Assembly: GCA_026936335.1 (NCBI GenBank)
Contig: JAPMXV010000007.1
Span: 1-64,000 of the forward strand
DNA from: Mantamonas sphyraenae
Taxonomy: Eukaryota; CRuMs; Mantamonadidae
Direction: 5' to 3'
DNA: 64,000 nucleotides
Part shown: positions 20,291-31,259 of the stretch, piece by piece
Layout: each line of letters starts with the position of its first letter
Numbering within the stretch: position 1 is the stretch's first letter
The notes under the pieces: model-generated
What the model was told of the DNA's origin: nothing
The model's database searches: none
What the model saw: only the letters and a program-made list of their open reading frames with translations
Translations under genes and position numbers: made by a program

Positions 20291-20363
20291 CTTCTGTGCA
20301 CAGTTCCCCTCCAAAAAACCCTGCCTCCACCTTCGCTCCCAAACCAACCCCTCCAAACCCATC
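20291..20363. promoter_or_regulatory. Bidirectional intergenic region, RPB9 / ankyrin gene
   Basis: Only 73 bp separate two divergent ATGs. The plus strand is C- and A-rich, and no TATA motif is visible. Core promoters must overlap here or extend into the genes. Confidence 0.4.
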
Positions 20364-23300
20364 ATGGACTTTGGCGTGCGCGTCGAGCACTGCCAGCAGG
20401 TCCTCTCCAACTACCAGGACCATCTGCGCCTCCTTCTGGAATTTGTCGAAAAGTGCAGGGTCTTCAACGCCTACTCCCCGCGCTTTTTCCATCGCAACAA
20501 GCTCGTCGCCCCAAAGGCCACTCGCAACACCCTCACAAAACTCGGCAACCAGATCACAAAACATTGGGTGGCCCTCTCTCAGAAGCACGAGACGGAAACC
20601 CTTGCCCTCTACGAGCTCGGTGGCCGCCTTGCTCTTCTCGCCCATCTCAAACCGGGCGATCTCCTCCTCCTCGACCGCGGCGCAGACCTCAGCGCACACC
20701 TTAAGAAACAGGGTGTCACCCAGCTCATGCAGTTGAAAAAGTGCCACGAGATGTTTGAAGATGTGCGTCCTCCTCCCCGACCCTTGCGCAGCCCCACGCT
20801 GCGTTTCCCGCGCAAATTCCCTTCTGACCCCGCCCAACTCTCCCCCAGCTCAAAGAACGCGCTGCGCACGAGATCGAACTCTGTACACAGTCCCTCGACG
20901 AGGTCAACGAGCGCATCAAGGCCTTCCGCAAGTATTTCGACGTCGGTACGTCCCTGCAGACAACTTCCCTTACCCGACCTCGCCTCAAATAGCCTCTGCT
21001 TGCTCACCATCCCCTCCCCACCCCCCCCCCCTCTCTCCCTCCAGTCATCGAAAAGGAAGAGCAGACCTCCTCTTCCCGCTCCGCCTCCTCTCGCGCTGCC
21101 GAGGAGCGCCAACGTCAGCGCCAGGAGCTTGCCATCCAGCGCACCAAGCAGTACGTTCTCAATCTCTCCCCCACACCGATGACCTCATCTCCTCCCCCCC
21201 CCCCTTCCCCACTCACACCCCGTCAGGATGCACCAAAGCACCGTCTGCGGCATCTGTGGTCACGCAGAGGGCCATCTCCACTGCGACCGCCATCTCGACT
21301 GCACCTCCAAGTTTTCTGGCCAGCTCTACCGCGTCTCGGGTGGCCGCAACGTCGTCTCCCACAGCAGAAATCGCATGCACAAGTCCGTTGTCTCTGTACG
21401 CTACCTCAAGCAGCCCCAACGCGAGGTTGTCCACCACTTCCAGATCGACGCCCCTCTTGATGCACAGGGCAACGCCTCCGCCGCCTTTGGATCCTCCTCC
21501 TCCTCCTCCTCCTCCTCCGCAAACTCATCCTCTGCCCCAGGCTCCTCCTCCAGCGCCAACCAGCTTGCTTCCACAGCCTCCCACGGCTCACAGCGCGAGC
21601 GTGAGCTCCTCGACGCAGAAAAGGATGCCTACGACGCCATGAACCTCCTCTCCTCTGCCGGCGTTTCACGTTGGGACCGCATGATCGATCAGCAGATGGA
21701 GCTCGCCCGCCTCCGCTCAGACATGGAGATCCTCGAAACAGAACTCAAGTTCCACCGCACCCAATCTTCTACCAAGATCGCCACCATCGAGGCCTCCAAG
21801 CGCAAGCGCCGCCAACGCATCCTCGGTCTCGCCTCCTCCTCCCGCTCCATCGGCCAGGAGTTTGAGTCGTTCACCTTTGACCAACTCGGCAAGCGCAAAT
21901 CAAAATCAAAATCCAGATCAAAGTCCAAGCGCAAGAACAAAGCAAAGCGCAGCTCGGGCAAGGCTTGGGACGTCGACGACGCTGACGAATGGCTTGCCTT
22001 TGAGGACCAGCACGAGCAATCCTCCGACTCCGACGACTCCGACGACTCCGGCTCAGACTCCTCCTCCGACTCAGCCTCCTCCTCCCCGTCTTCATCCTCC
22101 CACTCACGACGCCGCCGCCACCGATCCACCTCCTCCTCATCATCATCCTCCGAATCCGATTCTGACGCATCCTCCTCCTCCTCTTCATCTTCCTCCTCAT
22201 CATCATCCTCATCCTCATCCTCATCCCAACTTACAGACACCCTCGACTGGGAATCTGAGCAGCAAATCGAACGCCAGATCCAAGAGATGCAACGTAGCAA
22301 CAAGGGCAGCTCCACAAGCACAGACGCCATGCGCCAATACCTTCAAGCTGCCCGCCGCAAAGAGCTCGCCGAGCGCAGGCAGGCCAAGCGTCAGGCCAAG
22401 GAAGCACGCAAGAAAGCCAAACGCGAACGCAAGGCACAGCGCAAGCAAGAACGCAGACGACGCAAACAACAACGCCAGGAACAACGAGACCGCCGTCAAC
22501 AGGCCACACACGCATCTTCCTCATCCTCTGGCGTTGGCAGTGCCGCTCTCCAGCGCATGGCCAACCTCACCTTTGCCGACTCCACCTCCGCCGGCTCATC
22601 CTCCTCCCCCTCTTCTTCCAAGAAGAAGAAGCACTCCAAGAAGCACAAGCATGGCAAAAAGCACAAACACAGCAAGAACAAGCAATCCTCTGACTCTCAC
22701 ACCGATTCCATGTCCTCCTTTGACGCCTTTGTCGAACGCCACGAGCGCGAAAAGCGCCGCAAGCGCATGGAGGCTGCTGCTGCCTCCTCCTCGGGCATGC
22801 GCCGCCACAAGTCCAAACACGATGCGTCCACCTCATCTTCCTCTTCCTCATCCGCCACCAACACATCCTCCTCCGCCCTGCACGACCACCGCGACGACGA
22901 CGGCTTCTCCAGCGCTGACTCGAACGATTACCACAACCGCAGCTTCGGCTCAGACCACAGCGGAGGCGCAAGCAGCAGCGGTGGAAGTGACATTGAAGCA
23001 CGCGAGCGCGAACGCCAACGCAGGCGCAACGCAAAGGCCCGCCAGCGCGAACGCGACCTCGATCGCCAGCTCGAACGCGTCCAGTCCGAGTACGAGCGCC
23101 AAGGCGCACGTGCACACGCCGACGACGTCGCAAACTTCCACACTGCCATCCTCACTCGCAACACAGACGTCGCCCTTCCCATGCTCGACGCCTTTGACGC
23201 CCTCGTCGACCTCCGCTGGGACAACCAAAACACAGCTCTCCACCTCCTCGCCTCCCGCGACTCTGCCGTCGACTGCGAAGACCTTGACCTCAACGACATG

Positions 23301-24041
23301 GGACTCCAGGAAGTTCAGATTGCTGCCACCCTCGTCGACAAGGGCGCCTCCATCAACCGCGAAAACATCTTTCACGAGACGCCCCTCATGCTTGCCGTCA
23401 AGACCAACAATGTCCACATGCTCGTCTTTCTCCTCGAAAGCGGCGCAGACGTCGATGCACAGGACGGCCAAGGTCAGACCGCTCTCCATCTCGCCGCAAA
23501 AGGCGACGGCGACGAACTCAACACCATCGTCACAACCAAACTCCTCGACTTTGACGCTGACCCCTACGTCCAAACAAACCTCAGCCGCGAGACCGTCTAC
23601 CAGGTTGCCACACGCAACAACAACCGAGCCGTCATGCGCCTCCTGCGCAAGCAGGCTGGCGCCTCTTCCTCCTCCTCCGGCACCCATGCTGGCCGCGATC
23701 CCACGGGCTACGGCCCCAAACCCCGCACCAGCTTCAACCTGGACGAACGCCACTTTGCACAGCCCATCTACAACCCCATCGTCAAGGGCGAAGACATGGA
23801 CGCACTCATCCCAGACTTTCTCAACCCAAACCCCGCTCGCATCAGCGTCCAGCGTTCCTCCACGCGCTCCTTCCGCAAACCCGACGGCAACGGCCCAGCC
23901 GCTGTCAGTGGCGGCTCCATGTCCTTCACTCGCCACCTCTACGACGGCCACGCCGCCTCGGTCGACTCTCGCCGCCAAGCCCTTCAAGAGCAGCAGCAGC
24001 AGCGCACCCAGCTCGTTGGTGGCGCCATCTCCTCCATCTGA
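20364..24041 (+). CDS. Ankyrin-repeat protein with helical N-terminus and Cys/His cluster
   Basis: Four exons (20364-20762, 20849-20945, 21045-21150, 21227-24041) give 1138 residues. All introns are short (86, 99 and 76 nt) and T/C-rich, with GTGCGT or GTACGT donors. Residues 1-190 are helical, with an FH-x-N/K-L region and no family I can name. Residues 208-226 hold a compact Cys/His set (C208-x2-C211, H219-C220, H223, C226) that could bind zinc. Long Ser/Asp and Arg/Lys runs fill about 290-840, including several SR-like and KKKKHSKKHKH-like stretches typical of nuclear low-complexity regions. Ankyrin-type repeats lie at about 840-1010 (N-T-A-L-H-L-L-A and G-Q-T-A-L-H-L-A-A). The overall architecture is not one I recognise; a nuclear adaptor role would be inference. 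Confidence 0.75.
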
Positions 24042-24131
24042 CGACCCATTTGATCGTTTGATCCCTTGAATCCACCGAGATAGATTCCGATCCATTCCAT
24101 TTCCACAAACACTCTCTCTCTCCCTCTCCCT

Positions 24132-27100
24132 CTACTCGTCAAACGAATCATCCACAAGCACTTGGCGTCGGCCGCGGCCCGCACGACGTCCTTGCGCCTT
24201 GGACGCCATCTGCGTGCTGCTGCCCACGTTCTCGCTCTGGTTTTCCTCGTCTTCCTCCACCTCAAAGTCCAGCTCCACATCCACGTCCTCTCCAAACGCC
24301 TTGCCCTTCTTGCCCGACCCCTGTGTCTTGCGCTTCTTTGCTGCTCCCTTGCCCGCTTTCTTGGCTCCCTTCTTGCCTGCAGACACATCCAGGCCGTCGT
24401 CCGACTCGGCCATCACATACCGCGACACAGTCGACTTGCCGTCCACAAACTTGGTGCGGAACAGAACGTTGGCGTTGTTGAACATCCCTTCCTTCAGCGA
24501 CACCACCAGGAACTGCGACTGCGAAAAGTGTGTACGCAGCATCTGGCCAATGTTCTGTGTGTGCGACAGATCCAGCGCAGCGTCAATCTCGTCCAGGATG
24601 TACATCGGCGCAGGCTTGAACAGCAGCATGCTCAGCACAAGCGACAGGGCTACCAACGATCGCTGCCCACCGCTCAGCTCTGTCAGGCTCTCCTTCCACT
24701 CGTCGCCAAACGCAACACGGATCTCCAGACCCTCCGTCACCTCCATCCCCTCGGGCGCCTCCAGCTTCGCGTTGCTTCCAGGCAACAGTGTCGAAAAGAT
24801 GCTTCCAAAGTCCTTGTTCACCTTGAGCCAAGTCTTGTGCAGCGCCTCGTCCTTCTTCAGGTCCAGCTCTGCGATTGCCTCCTCGATCTTCGCCTTGTCG
24901 TTCTCAATGATCCGCTTCTTTGTCATCAGATCCTGATACTCCTGCTCCGCCTTTTCAAACATGCCCATCACCTTCTTGTTCACCGTCTTGCCCAACTTGT
25001 GCTGCTCGCTCTCCAGCTTGCTCAGGCGCTTCTTCTCCTCCGACACGTCTCGCGCCTCAAAGTCAAACGTCGACGACTCCTGCCCAAAGTACTGCTTCTC
25101 TGCAGAGATCCACCGGTGTGTCTGCTCCAGCGCCTTCATCACCTTCCGCGCCTCCGAGATCTTCTTCTGCTTGCCCTTAAACTCGTGCTCCACCTTGAGC
25201 AGCGCAAGCTTCACCTCCTGCACCTCGGCCCCCAGCGCTTCCTTCTCCTCCTCCGTGGCCCCGATCTGCTTCTCCAGCTCACGAGCCTCCGCGTCCTTCT
25301 CGTCGTACACTGCCTTTGCCTCGTCGTACCGTGCTTTGCACCGTGTCACCTTGCGCTCCAGCTCTCCCACCTTCTTCACCATCTCCTCCGCGCTCGCTTC
25401 AAACGTCGCCGCCGCCTCGTCGATCCCGGCCACCTCGCTCTCCAGGTTGCCGATCTCCAGCTCCAGCTCCTCCACCTCCTGCTTGGCCTTCTTGAAGCCC
25501 GTGTCAAACTTGGCCAGCGCTGCCTTGGCCTTGCTCACCGCCGCTTCTGCAGAACGCACCTTGCTCTCGCGCTGCTTCTTCTCCTCCACCACCTGGCGCT
25601 CCAACGCCTTGCACTCCTTTGCCAATGCAACCTTGCGCTCCTCGTGGTGTGCCACCGTCTCCTCGTCTGCTGCCGCCTGGGCCTCCATCTTTTCAATCGC
25701 CACCTGCAGCTGCATGTATCGGCTCTGCTCCAGCCTCTCCTCCGCCAGCTTCTCCTGATGTTCTGCCAGCTCATACTCGCTCTGCAGCCCCTGCATGGCC
25801 TCAAACTCTCCCAGCTGCGCCTCGATTTCGCTCAGAGCCGCGCGGTGCTCGTCCAGCGCTGCCTGTGCCTCGTTCAGCTCCTGCACCTTGGCCAACAACG
25901 ACGTGCGGTTGCTTCGCGACCCACCCGTCAGCGTGCCGCTCGGATCAAACACCTCGCCCTCCTTCGTCACCGTGCGCTTCAGCACCCCTTTGTCGAACGC
26001 CACCAGCTTTCCTTCCTCCATGCTGTCAACCACCAGCGTGTTGCCAAACACATACTCCATCGCCGCCTCCAACTCTTCGTCGTATCCCACCAGCGAGATG
26101 GCTTCATGCACGTTGCCCTTGCCCACAATCTGCTCCGCCCGCTCAAGCTCCTCCGCACGCACCGTCTTACCCTGGATCTTGTCCAGCGGCAGGATCGTCA
26201 CACGTCGCTTGAGCTTGCCCTTCGACAGCAGCTGCTTGCCCGTCTGTGCGCTGTCCACAAGCACGTGGAAAAGCCGGTTGCCCGCAGTCACCTCCAACGC
26301 AGTCACGCTCGACGTGTCCTCCACGCTGATCAGCTTCGCCACAAAGCCCTTCACGCCGCTCTCGTCAAAGTTCTTGCTCGGCTTGCTGTACTCGAAGCGC
26401 AGCGCAGACAAGTCGTTCGACAGCGCGTCCACCACGCTCTCGTACTTGCCCACAGCCGCACGCTCCTCCAGCCGCGCCGCCTCCAGCGACTTGACCGCCT
26501 CTGCGTCGTAGCCTCCCTTTGCAAGCTGCTTGCGCACACTCTCCGTCGCCTTCACCGCCTTCTGATGCGCCTTTTGCAGCTTTGTAAACTCGCTCTTGGC
26601 CTTCTTCATCGCCGCTCGCTTGTCGTCCACCTCGCTGCTCTGGTGCTGCAGACGCAGCTGCGCCTGCTGCAGCTCACTGTCGCTCTGCGACAGCTTGTGT
26701 TCACATGCAGCCAGCTTCTCCATCAGCGACGAGCTCGCGCCGTCTTCCCCGTCTTGCACAACGCCTGTTTGTGCCGCCTGGTAGTTGCGCTCCAGCTCCG
26801 CAATCTCTTCGCACAACGCCGCACGCTCCTGGCTCAGCGCGTCCAGTTTGCCCTGTGCGCTCTCCAGCTCCGCCTGCTTGGCCGCCATCGCCTTGTTGGT
26901 CGCCTCCTTGTTCTCCTCCGTCTGCGCAAACGCCGTCTCCTCGGCAGCCAAGTTTTCCTTTTCGTGCGTCAGCATGCTTGTCACTTGCACAAGCTCCTTG
27001 GAGATTTCGCCCAGTTGGTCGTTGTCTGCCTTGCGTGCGTTCTGTGCCTTCACCAGCTCCTCCTGCAGCTGCTCGATTTTCCCTTCTGCCTCTGCGATCA

Positions 27101-28198
27101 GCTGATCCAGCTCGTTCTGGCGATACTGCAGCTTGTTCTTTTGCGCCAGTGTGTTGTTGTGCCACTCCTCCGCCTGCTCCACCTGCTGCTCGGCCAGCCA
27201 GAACTCGTGTGCCACAAGGAAGCGCGTCAAGCGTTCCACCTCGGCGTTGTTGCTGCTCCAGCGCAGGTAGTGCGACTGCTCATGTCGCAGCCTGTCCAGC
27301 GTCGGCGTGATCTCGTTGACCAGCACGTCGCCCACCTCGTTCAACTTGCTCTCCTTGCGCTGCATCGTCCGCACCGCCTCCGCCTTCTTTTCCTCGTACA
27401 TTCGCGTCCCGGCCGCCTCGGCGATCATACCCAGGATTTCCTGCGGCTTCATGTTCAGCACCTTGGTGATCTGGCCCTGCATGATCAGAAATGTCGGGTT
27501 GTTCACGTTCAGCTGCACGCTGTGGAACAGATCTCGGACTCGGTTCTGCTGACACGTCTTGCCGTTCACGTGGTACGTCGACTTGCCCGAGATGGCGTAC
27601 TGTGCATCATCACCCACGTGCACGCACGTGATCCACGTACACGTTGTCCCTCGTGTCAGCCGTCTCCCGCACCTCCACGTCCCTCCCGCCCACTCGCACT
27701 GCCGATGCGCGCCAAAAATAATCCGCCACCGATCCAGCAACGTACCTTTCGCGACACCGTGATATGGTCGTGGCTCTCGTACCCCTGCGGAGACGCTTCC
27801 TTGTCTTCGTTGTTGAACTTGATGGTCACTGTGCATGATGTGATGCCCGCCTGGCCCTGCTGGTACACCAACTCGTTGCGGTTGCTCACACGCACCTGGT
27901 CCCGCGCAGCCCAAAAACGTCAGCGGATTTTTCACGCGCCAAAATCCTGACGGCCTCTCTTTCGCCGCCCACACCATCACCACAGCCTCTGCATCCGTGT
28001 GCACACCCTCTCCTCCCTGCCCATACTCACCTGCTTCAGGTTGGTGATGCCCAGCAGGAAGCAGATGCTGTCCAGGATGTTGGACTTGCCGCTTCCGTTG
28101 GCGCCCGTGATCGCGTTGAACTTGGGATCAAACCCAGAAACCACCGTGCGCTGCGAATACGACTTGAAGCCGTCGATGATGATCTCCTCAATGAACAT
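24132..28198 (-). CDS. SMC2: Condensin subunit SMC2
   Basis: Exons 28198-28031, 27895-27746 and 27599-24132 join in phase 0 to 1261 residues. Introns are 135 and 146 nt (donors GTGAGT and GTACGT). The N-terminus [14 protein letters not shown] leads into Walker A GANGSGKS (32-39). An SMC2-type [11 protein letters not shown] stretch follows near 140-155. Two long coiled coils flank a hinge at about 520-680. The ABC signature [14 protein letters not shown] is near 1075 and the Walker B/D-loop [11 protein letters not shown] near 1105. SMC2 pairs with SMC4 to compact mitotic chromosomes. The C-terminus is extended by about 80 residues of Lys-rich and acidic sequence beyond the head domain, longer than usual. 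The start at 28198 is chosen because homologues begin at this methionine. Confidence 0.95.
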
Positions 28199-28353
28199 CG
28201 GTGCTACAACACACACACACACACACACCACATAGGGTCACCGTGTCAGCACACTGGGAGAAAGCGAGGGCGTGTGGCGTGGGAAAGGCGCGGCGCGAAA
28301 GTACTTTTCGTTATGTCTTGCGCACCCTGCGCAACCCGGTCCAACCAACCAAC
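28199..28353. promoter_or_regulatory. Bidirectional intergenic region with (AC)10
   Basis: This region lies between the divergent starts of SMC2 and the multi-pass membrane protein. It contains ten AC units at 28209-28228 close to the SMC2 ATG. No TATA box is seen; GC-rich segments follow up to 28320. Confidence 0.4.
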
Positions 28354-31116
28354 ATGATTCGAATCCAGGCTGGCTCTGCACCCACCCGCACTCTGCTGTT
28401 GGCCACGCTCTTGACACTCCTCGTCTCCTCCTTGGCCCAAGTCGATCCCGTGTCCTATTGCCCCGTGAACGCCGTGGGCAGCAACTCCCTCCCTGCGCTC
28501 GCCTACCACCCCAAGCTCCAGCTCCTCGTCTCCATCACAACGTCCCAAGGCAACATCCTCTACGGCGACCACGGCACCATCTTGGCCACCACCACAGCCA
28601 CCTCGGGGTGGGACCCTCTCATCAACGACACCACCAGCTGGCAGGTCTGGTTCCGCAAGGGAAGCACAGCCGTTACCGAACGCCTCGGCGCCCAGCTTGT
28701 GTACAACCCCGACACAGACACCTTCCTTCTCTACGGAGGCGTGGAGGATCGCGGCATCCTTGCCGAAGAAACAAACGCCCAGCGCTACACGGACGCCTAC
28801 GAACTGCACATGGACACCACCACAAAATCTTACTCCTTCACCCAGTGGAAGGACATCAACGGCACCTCCCAGGACATTCGCCGCGTGTTTTGGGTCCCTG
28901 CACGCCGTCAGATGGTCGGCGTCGGCAAGAACTACGTGTACGCCCTCAACTGGAACACCCACAGCTGGTCCCAGCTTGCCACCATGCCCGGTACCTCCCT
29001 CCTCGATGATTCCCTTCCTGTGGTCACCTACGACCCACACACAAATCTCCTCCTCGTCATGAACGGGTGCGAGCTTGCACGCCGCGCCCTTGACCTCTCC
29101 ACCCTCCGTTGGTACGCCATCGGCAACACAGACAGCAACATTTTCTCCAGCAACACCCGCACCTTTTACTACATCGAGTCCATGCCCGGCCCCAATGCCA
29201 ACGTCCTCCTCCAGGTAGGCAATCCGTGCTCCAGCTTCTCCCCGACCTCCATCGGCCAGCAGCTCCTGCTCTCTCTCCACTACGACGGCCACTACCAACC
29301 AAACGTCACCACCCAGTTTGCAAACACGCACCTCGACTTTCCCTACTTCACAGCCCTCGGTGTCTCTGCCGCAAAGACCCCGTTCGGCCTTGTCCTCCAC
29401 GGTGTCGACATTTACAACCAGGGCGGTGTCTCCTTCCGCACAAGCCCCAACCAGAAGTGCCCAACCATGCCTGCCGTCCTGCCCTCCTCCTTCCAAGTCG
29501 CCCTCGTCCTCCTGTGCTTTCCCATCGTCGCATGGGCCGTCTGGCACTCGCTCAAGCGCGACCTCGACCTTGTCAACGTCTGGGCAGACGCCAAGGAGCA
29601 ACAGGACACCATGGCCACCTCCCCTCCGGCCTCCATGATTCCTGCAGGTTCCGATGACGACGACAACAACCAGCCCAACCTGCCTCTCCTCGACAGCGAC
29701 CGTCTCGGCCAGGCCAACGCTGCTCCCCAAGATGCCGACGGCGTCAACGCCTACCTCGAGACAGGCCTCACCTCTGAGCAAAACTTTCGCTTCATCCAAT
29801 GTCAGTTCCGCCTGGCCGTCAAGTTTGTTCGTGCTGCTCTCCTCACCATGCTCTTTGCCCTCGTTCTCAACCTAGCCCTGCAGCTCGCCTTTTCCGGCTC
29901 CCTTGACCCAGTCTACTTCTTCTACATCGGTGCCCTCCCCTACCTCACCTCCATGCCCATCCTCGTCATCCACGCCTGCGTCGTCTGCGTCGTCATCCTC
30001 CTCGCCGTCGTTTGGCGCATGCAGCGCGCCAGCCTACGCTACTACCAGGAAACACGCGACATTGGCCTTCCCCTCGGCGACAAGCTGTATTCAAAGAAGT
30101 ATGACCTGTACCGATGGTGTGCATGCGACTGGAACCGCGTTCGCCGCCTCCTTCTCATCGCCGTGGTCACTCTCCTCTTTGAGGGCTCCTTTGTCGTCTC
30201 CTTCTTCCTGTCCACCCTGCTTAGCGGGATCAACTCGGACATCGCACGACGTCTCGGTTCCATTTTTGTCGCTGCCATGCTCAACGCAGCCAGCAGCCTG
30301 GCCAAGGCTCTTGTCAAGTACGTTCACCCACAGGGCACCGTCCCTGGCCACCTGCTCCACTTTGTCATGACTGGCACCTTTTACGTCCTCGTGCCCTCGT
30401 TCAACTTCCAAAACGTCACCAGCATCGTGAGCACCATCGAACGCCCTGCCCACAACCGCGCCCTAAACGTCACTTCTGTCATCAGCCTCGTCATCACCAG
30501 TGTCGTCATCAGCGAGGTCCAGACCTGGCTTTCCCAGGCTCTGTTGCACATGCGTGTGACTCCCACCCTCAAGTACGGCCCGTCCTGGGTGTACGCCTTT
30601 CCCAGGTGGCTGTGGGCAACCCTGCCCCGCCTTGCCAAGATGCTCTGTGCTCCCTCCACATCTGACTTTGCTGGAATCTTCCAACCCCTCACTGCCTCAT
30701 TTCTCTTTGTCGCCTGCTTTGGTGGTCTCAGCAGCACCCTCACATGCGTGGGCATCGTGCTCATGGCTCTCTCCTATCTCTCCCTCCGCGTCCGCATCTC
30801 CCTGTTCCCACCAAAGTACGGCGCCCATCCGCTTGCAGGCATCGGCCTCGCCGAAATCTGCATGCTTACAGGCTCCTACTCCATTGGAACAGCAACCTCG
30901 GTGGTCAGCCTGCGTGCTGTCCACGGCGGCACCGTCCTCGCCGCACAAGAACAAGCCCATTACTTTGGCCTCTCCATGGTCATGGTTGCCATCACCTTTG
31001 CCTACCTCCTCCTTGGCGTCCTCGTGCCCGAGTGGACCTTCCAGCGCACCATGATGAAGGACGAGCCAGAGTACGAAAAGCATCTCAGCAAGCTGACATT
31101 TACCATGAACTACTGA
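28354..31116 (+). CDS. Secreted-domain plus multi-pass membrane protein, unknown
   Basis: The product is 920 residues in one exon. The start at 28354 gives a clear signal peptide (TLLLATLLTLLVSSLAQ). Residues about 30-370 form a beta-rich lumenal or extracellular region with repeated short strands (LVYNPDTDTFLLYGG, PVVTYDPHTNLLLVMNG, several W turns and N-x-S/T sites), resembling a kelch-type beta-propeller. A first membrane helix lies near 378-398. An acidic cytoplasmic stretch (DDDDNN) follows, then roughly eight to ten more hydrophobic helices to the end. I recognise no family. The layout, propeller outside and polytopic domain inside, suggests a receptor or transporter with a sensing ectodomain. 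It is divergent from SMC2. Confidence 0.75.
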   Translation: MIRIQAGSAPTRTLLLATLLTLLVSSLAQVDPVSYCPVNAVGSNSLPALAYHPKLQLLVSITTSQGNILYGDHGTILATTTATSGWDPLINDTTSWQVWFRKGSTAVTERLGAQLVYNPDTDTFLLYGGVEDRGILAEETNAQRYTDAYELHMDTTTKSYSFTQWKDINGTSQDIRRVFWVPARRQMVGVGKNYVYALNWNTHSWSQLATMPGTSLLDDSLPVVTYDPHTNLLLVMNGCELARRALDLSTLRWYAIGNTDSNIFSSNTRTFYYIESMPGPNANVLLQVGNPCSSFSPTSIGQQLLLSLHYDGHYQPNVTTQFANTHLDFPYFTALGVSAAKTPFGLVLHGVDIYNQGGVSFRTSPNQKCPTMPAVLPSSFQVALVLLCFPIVAWAVWHSLKRDLDLVNVWADAKEQQDTMATSPPASMIPAGSDDDDNNQPNLPLLDSDRLGQANAAPQDADGVNAYLETGLTSEQNFRFIQCQFRLAVKFVRAALLTMLFALVLNLALQLAFSGSLDPVYFFYIGALPYLTSMPILVIHACVVCVVILLAVVWRMQRASLRYYQETRDIGLPLGDKLYSKKYDLYRWCACDWNRVRRLLLIAVVTLLFEGSFVVSFFLSTLLSGINSDIARRLGSIFVAAMLNAASSLAKALVKYVHPQGTVPGHLLHFVMTGTFYVLVPSFNFQNVTSIVSTIERPAHNRALNVTSVISLVITSVVISEVQTWLSQALLHMRVTPTLKYGPSWVYAFPRWLWATLPRLAKMLCAPSTSDFAGIFQPLTASFLFVACFGGLSSTLTCVGIVLMALSYLSLRVRISLFPPKYGAHPLAGIGLAEICMLTGSYSIGTATSVVSLRAVHGGTVLAAQEQAHYFGLSMVMVAITFAYLLLGVLVPEWTFQRTMMKDEPEYEKHLSKLTFTMNY

Positions 31117-31259
31117 CCGCTTCAAACCCACGCTTCCCTCCATCCCTCCTCCCTCCATCCTCCCTTTCACCACACCATCTTTGATCCGCGCTGTGTGGAC
31201 ACCTTGGCTGCTCTGCTCAACCACACCCACCCAAACCCGCGCGACACACACACACACAT

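Noticed and set aside
24162-27950. A 1262-codon open frame on the plus strand opposite SMC2
   Set aside because: It mirrors SMC2 coding sequence; its Leu/Arg/His-rich translation is the antisense of a GC3-rich coiled coil. SMC2 has full motif support on the other strand.
28350-28370. tRNA B-box-like string GATTCGAATCC
   Set aside because: No A box, acceptor stem or anticodon arm is nearby; the bases encode the start of the membrane protein.
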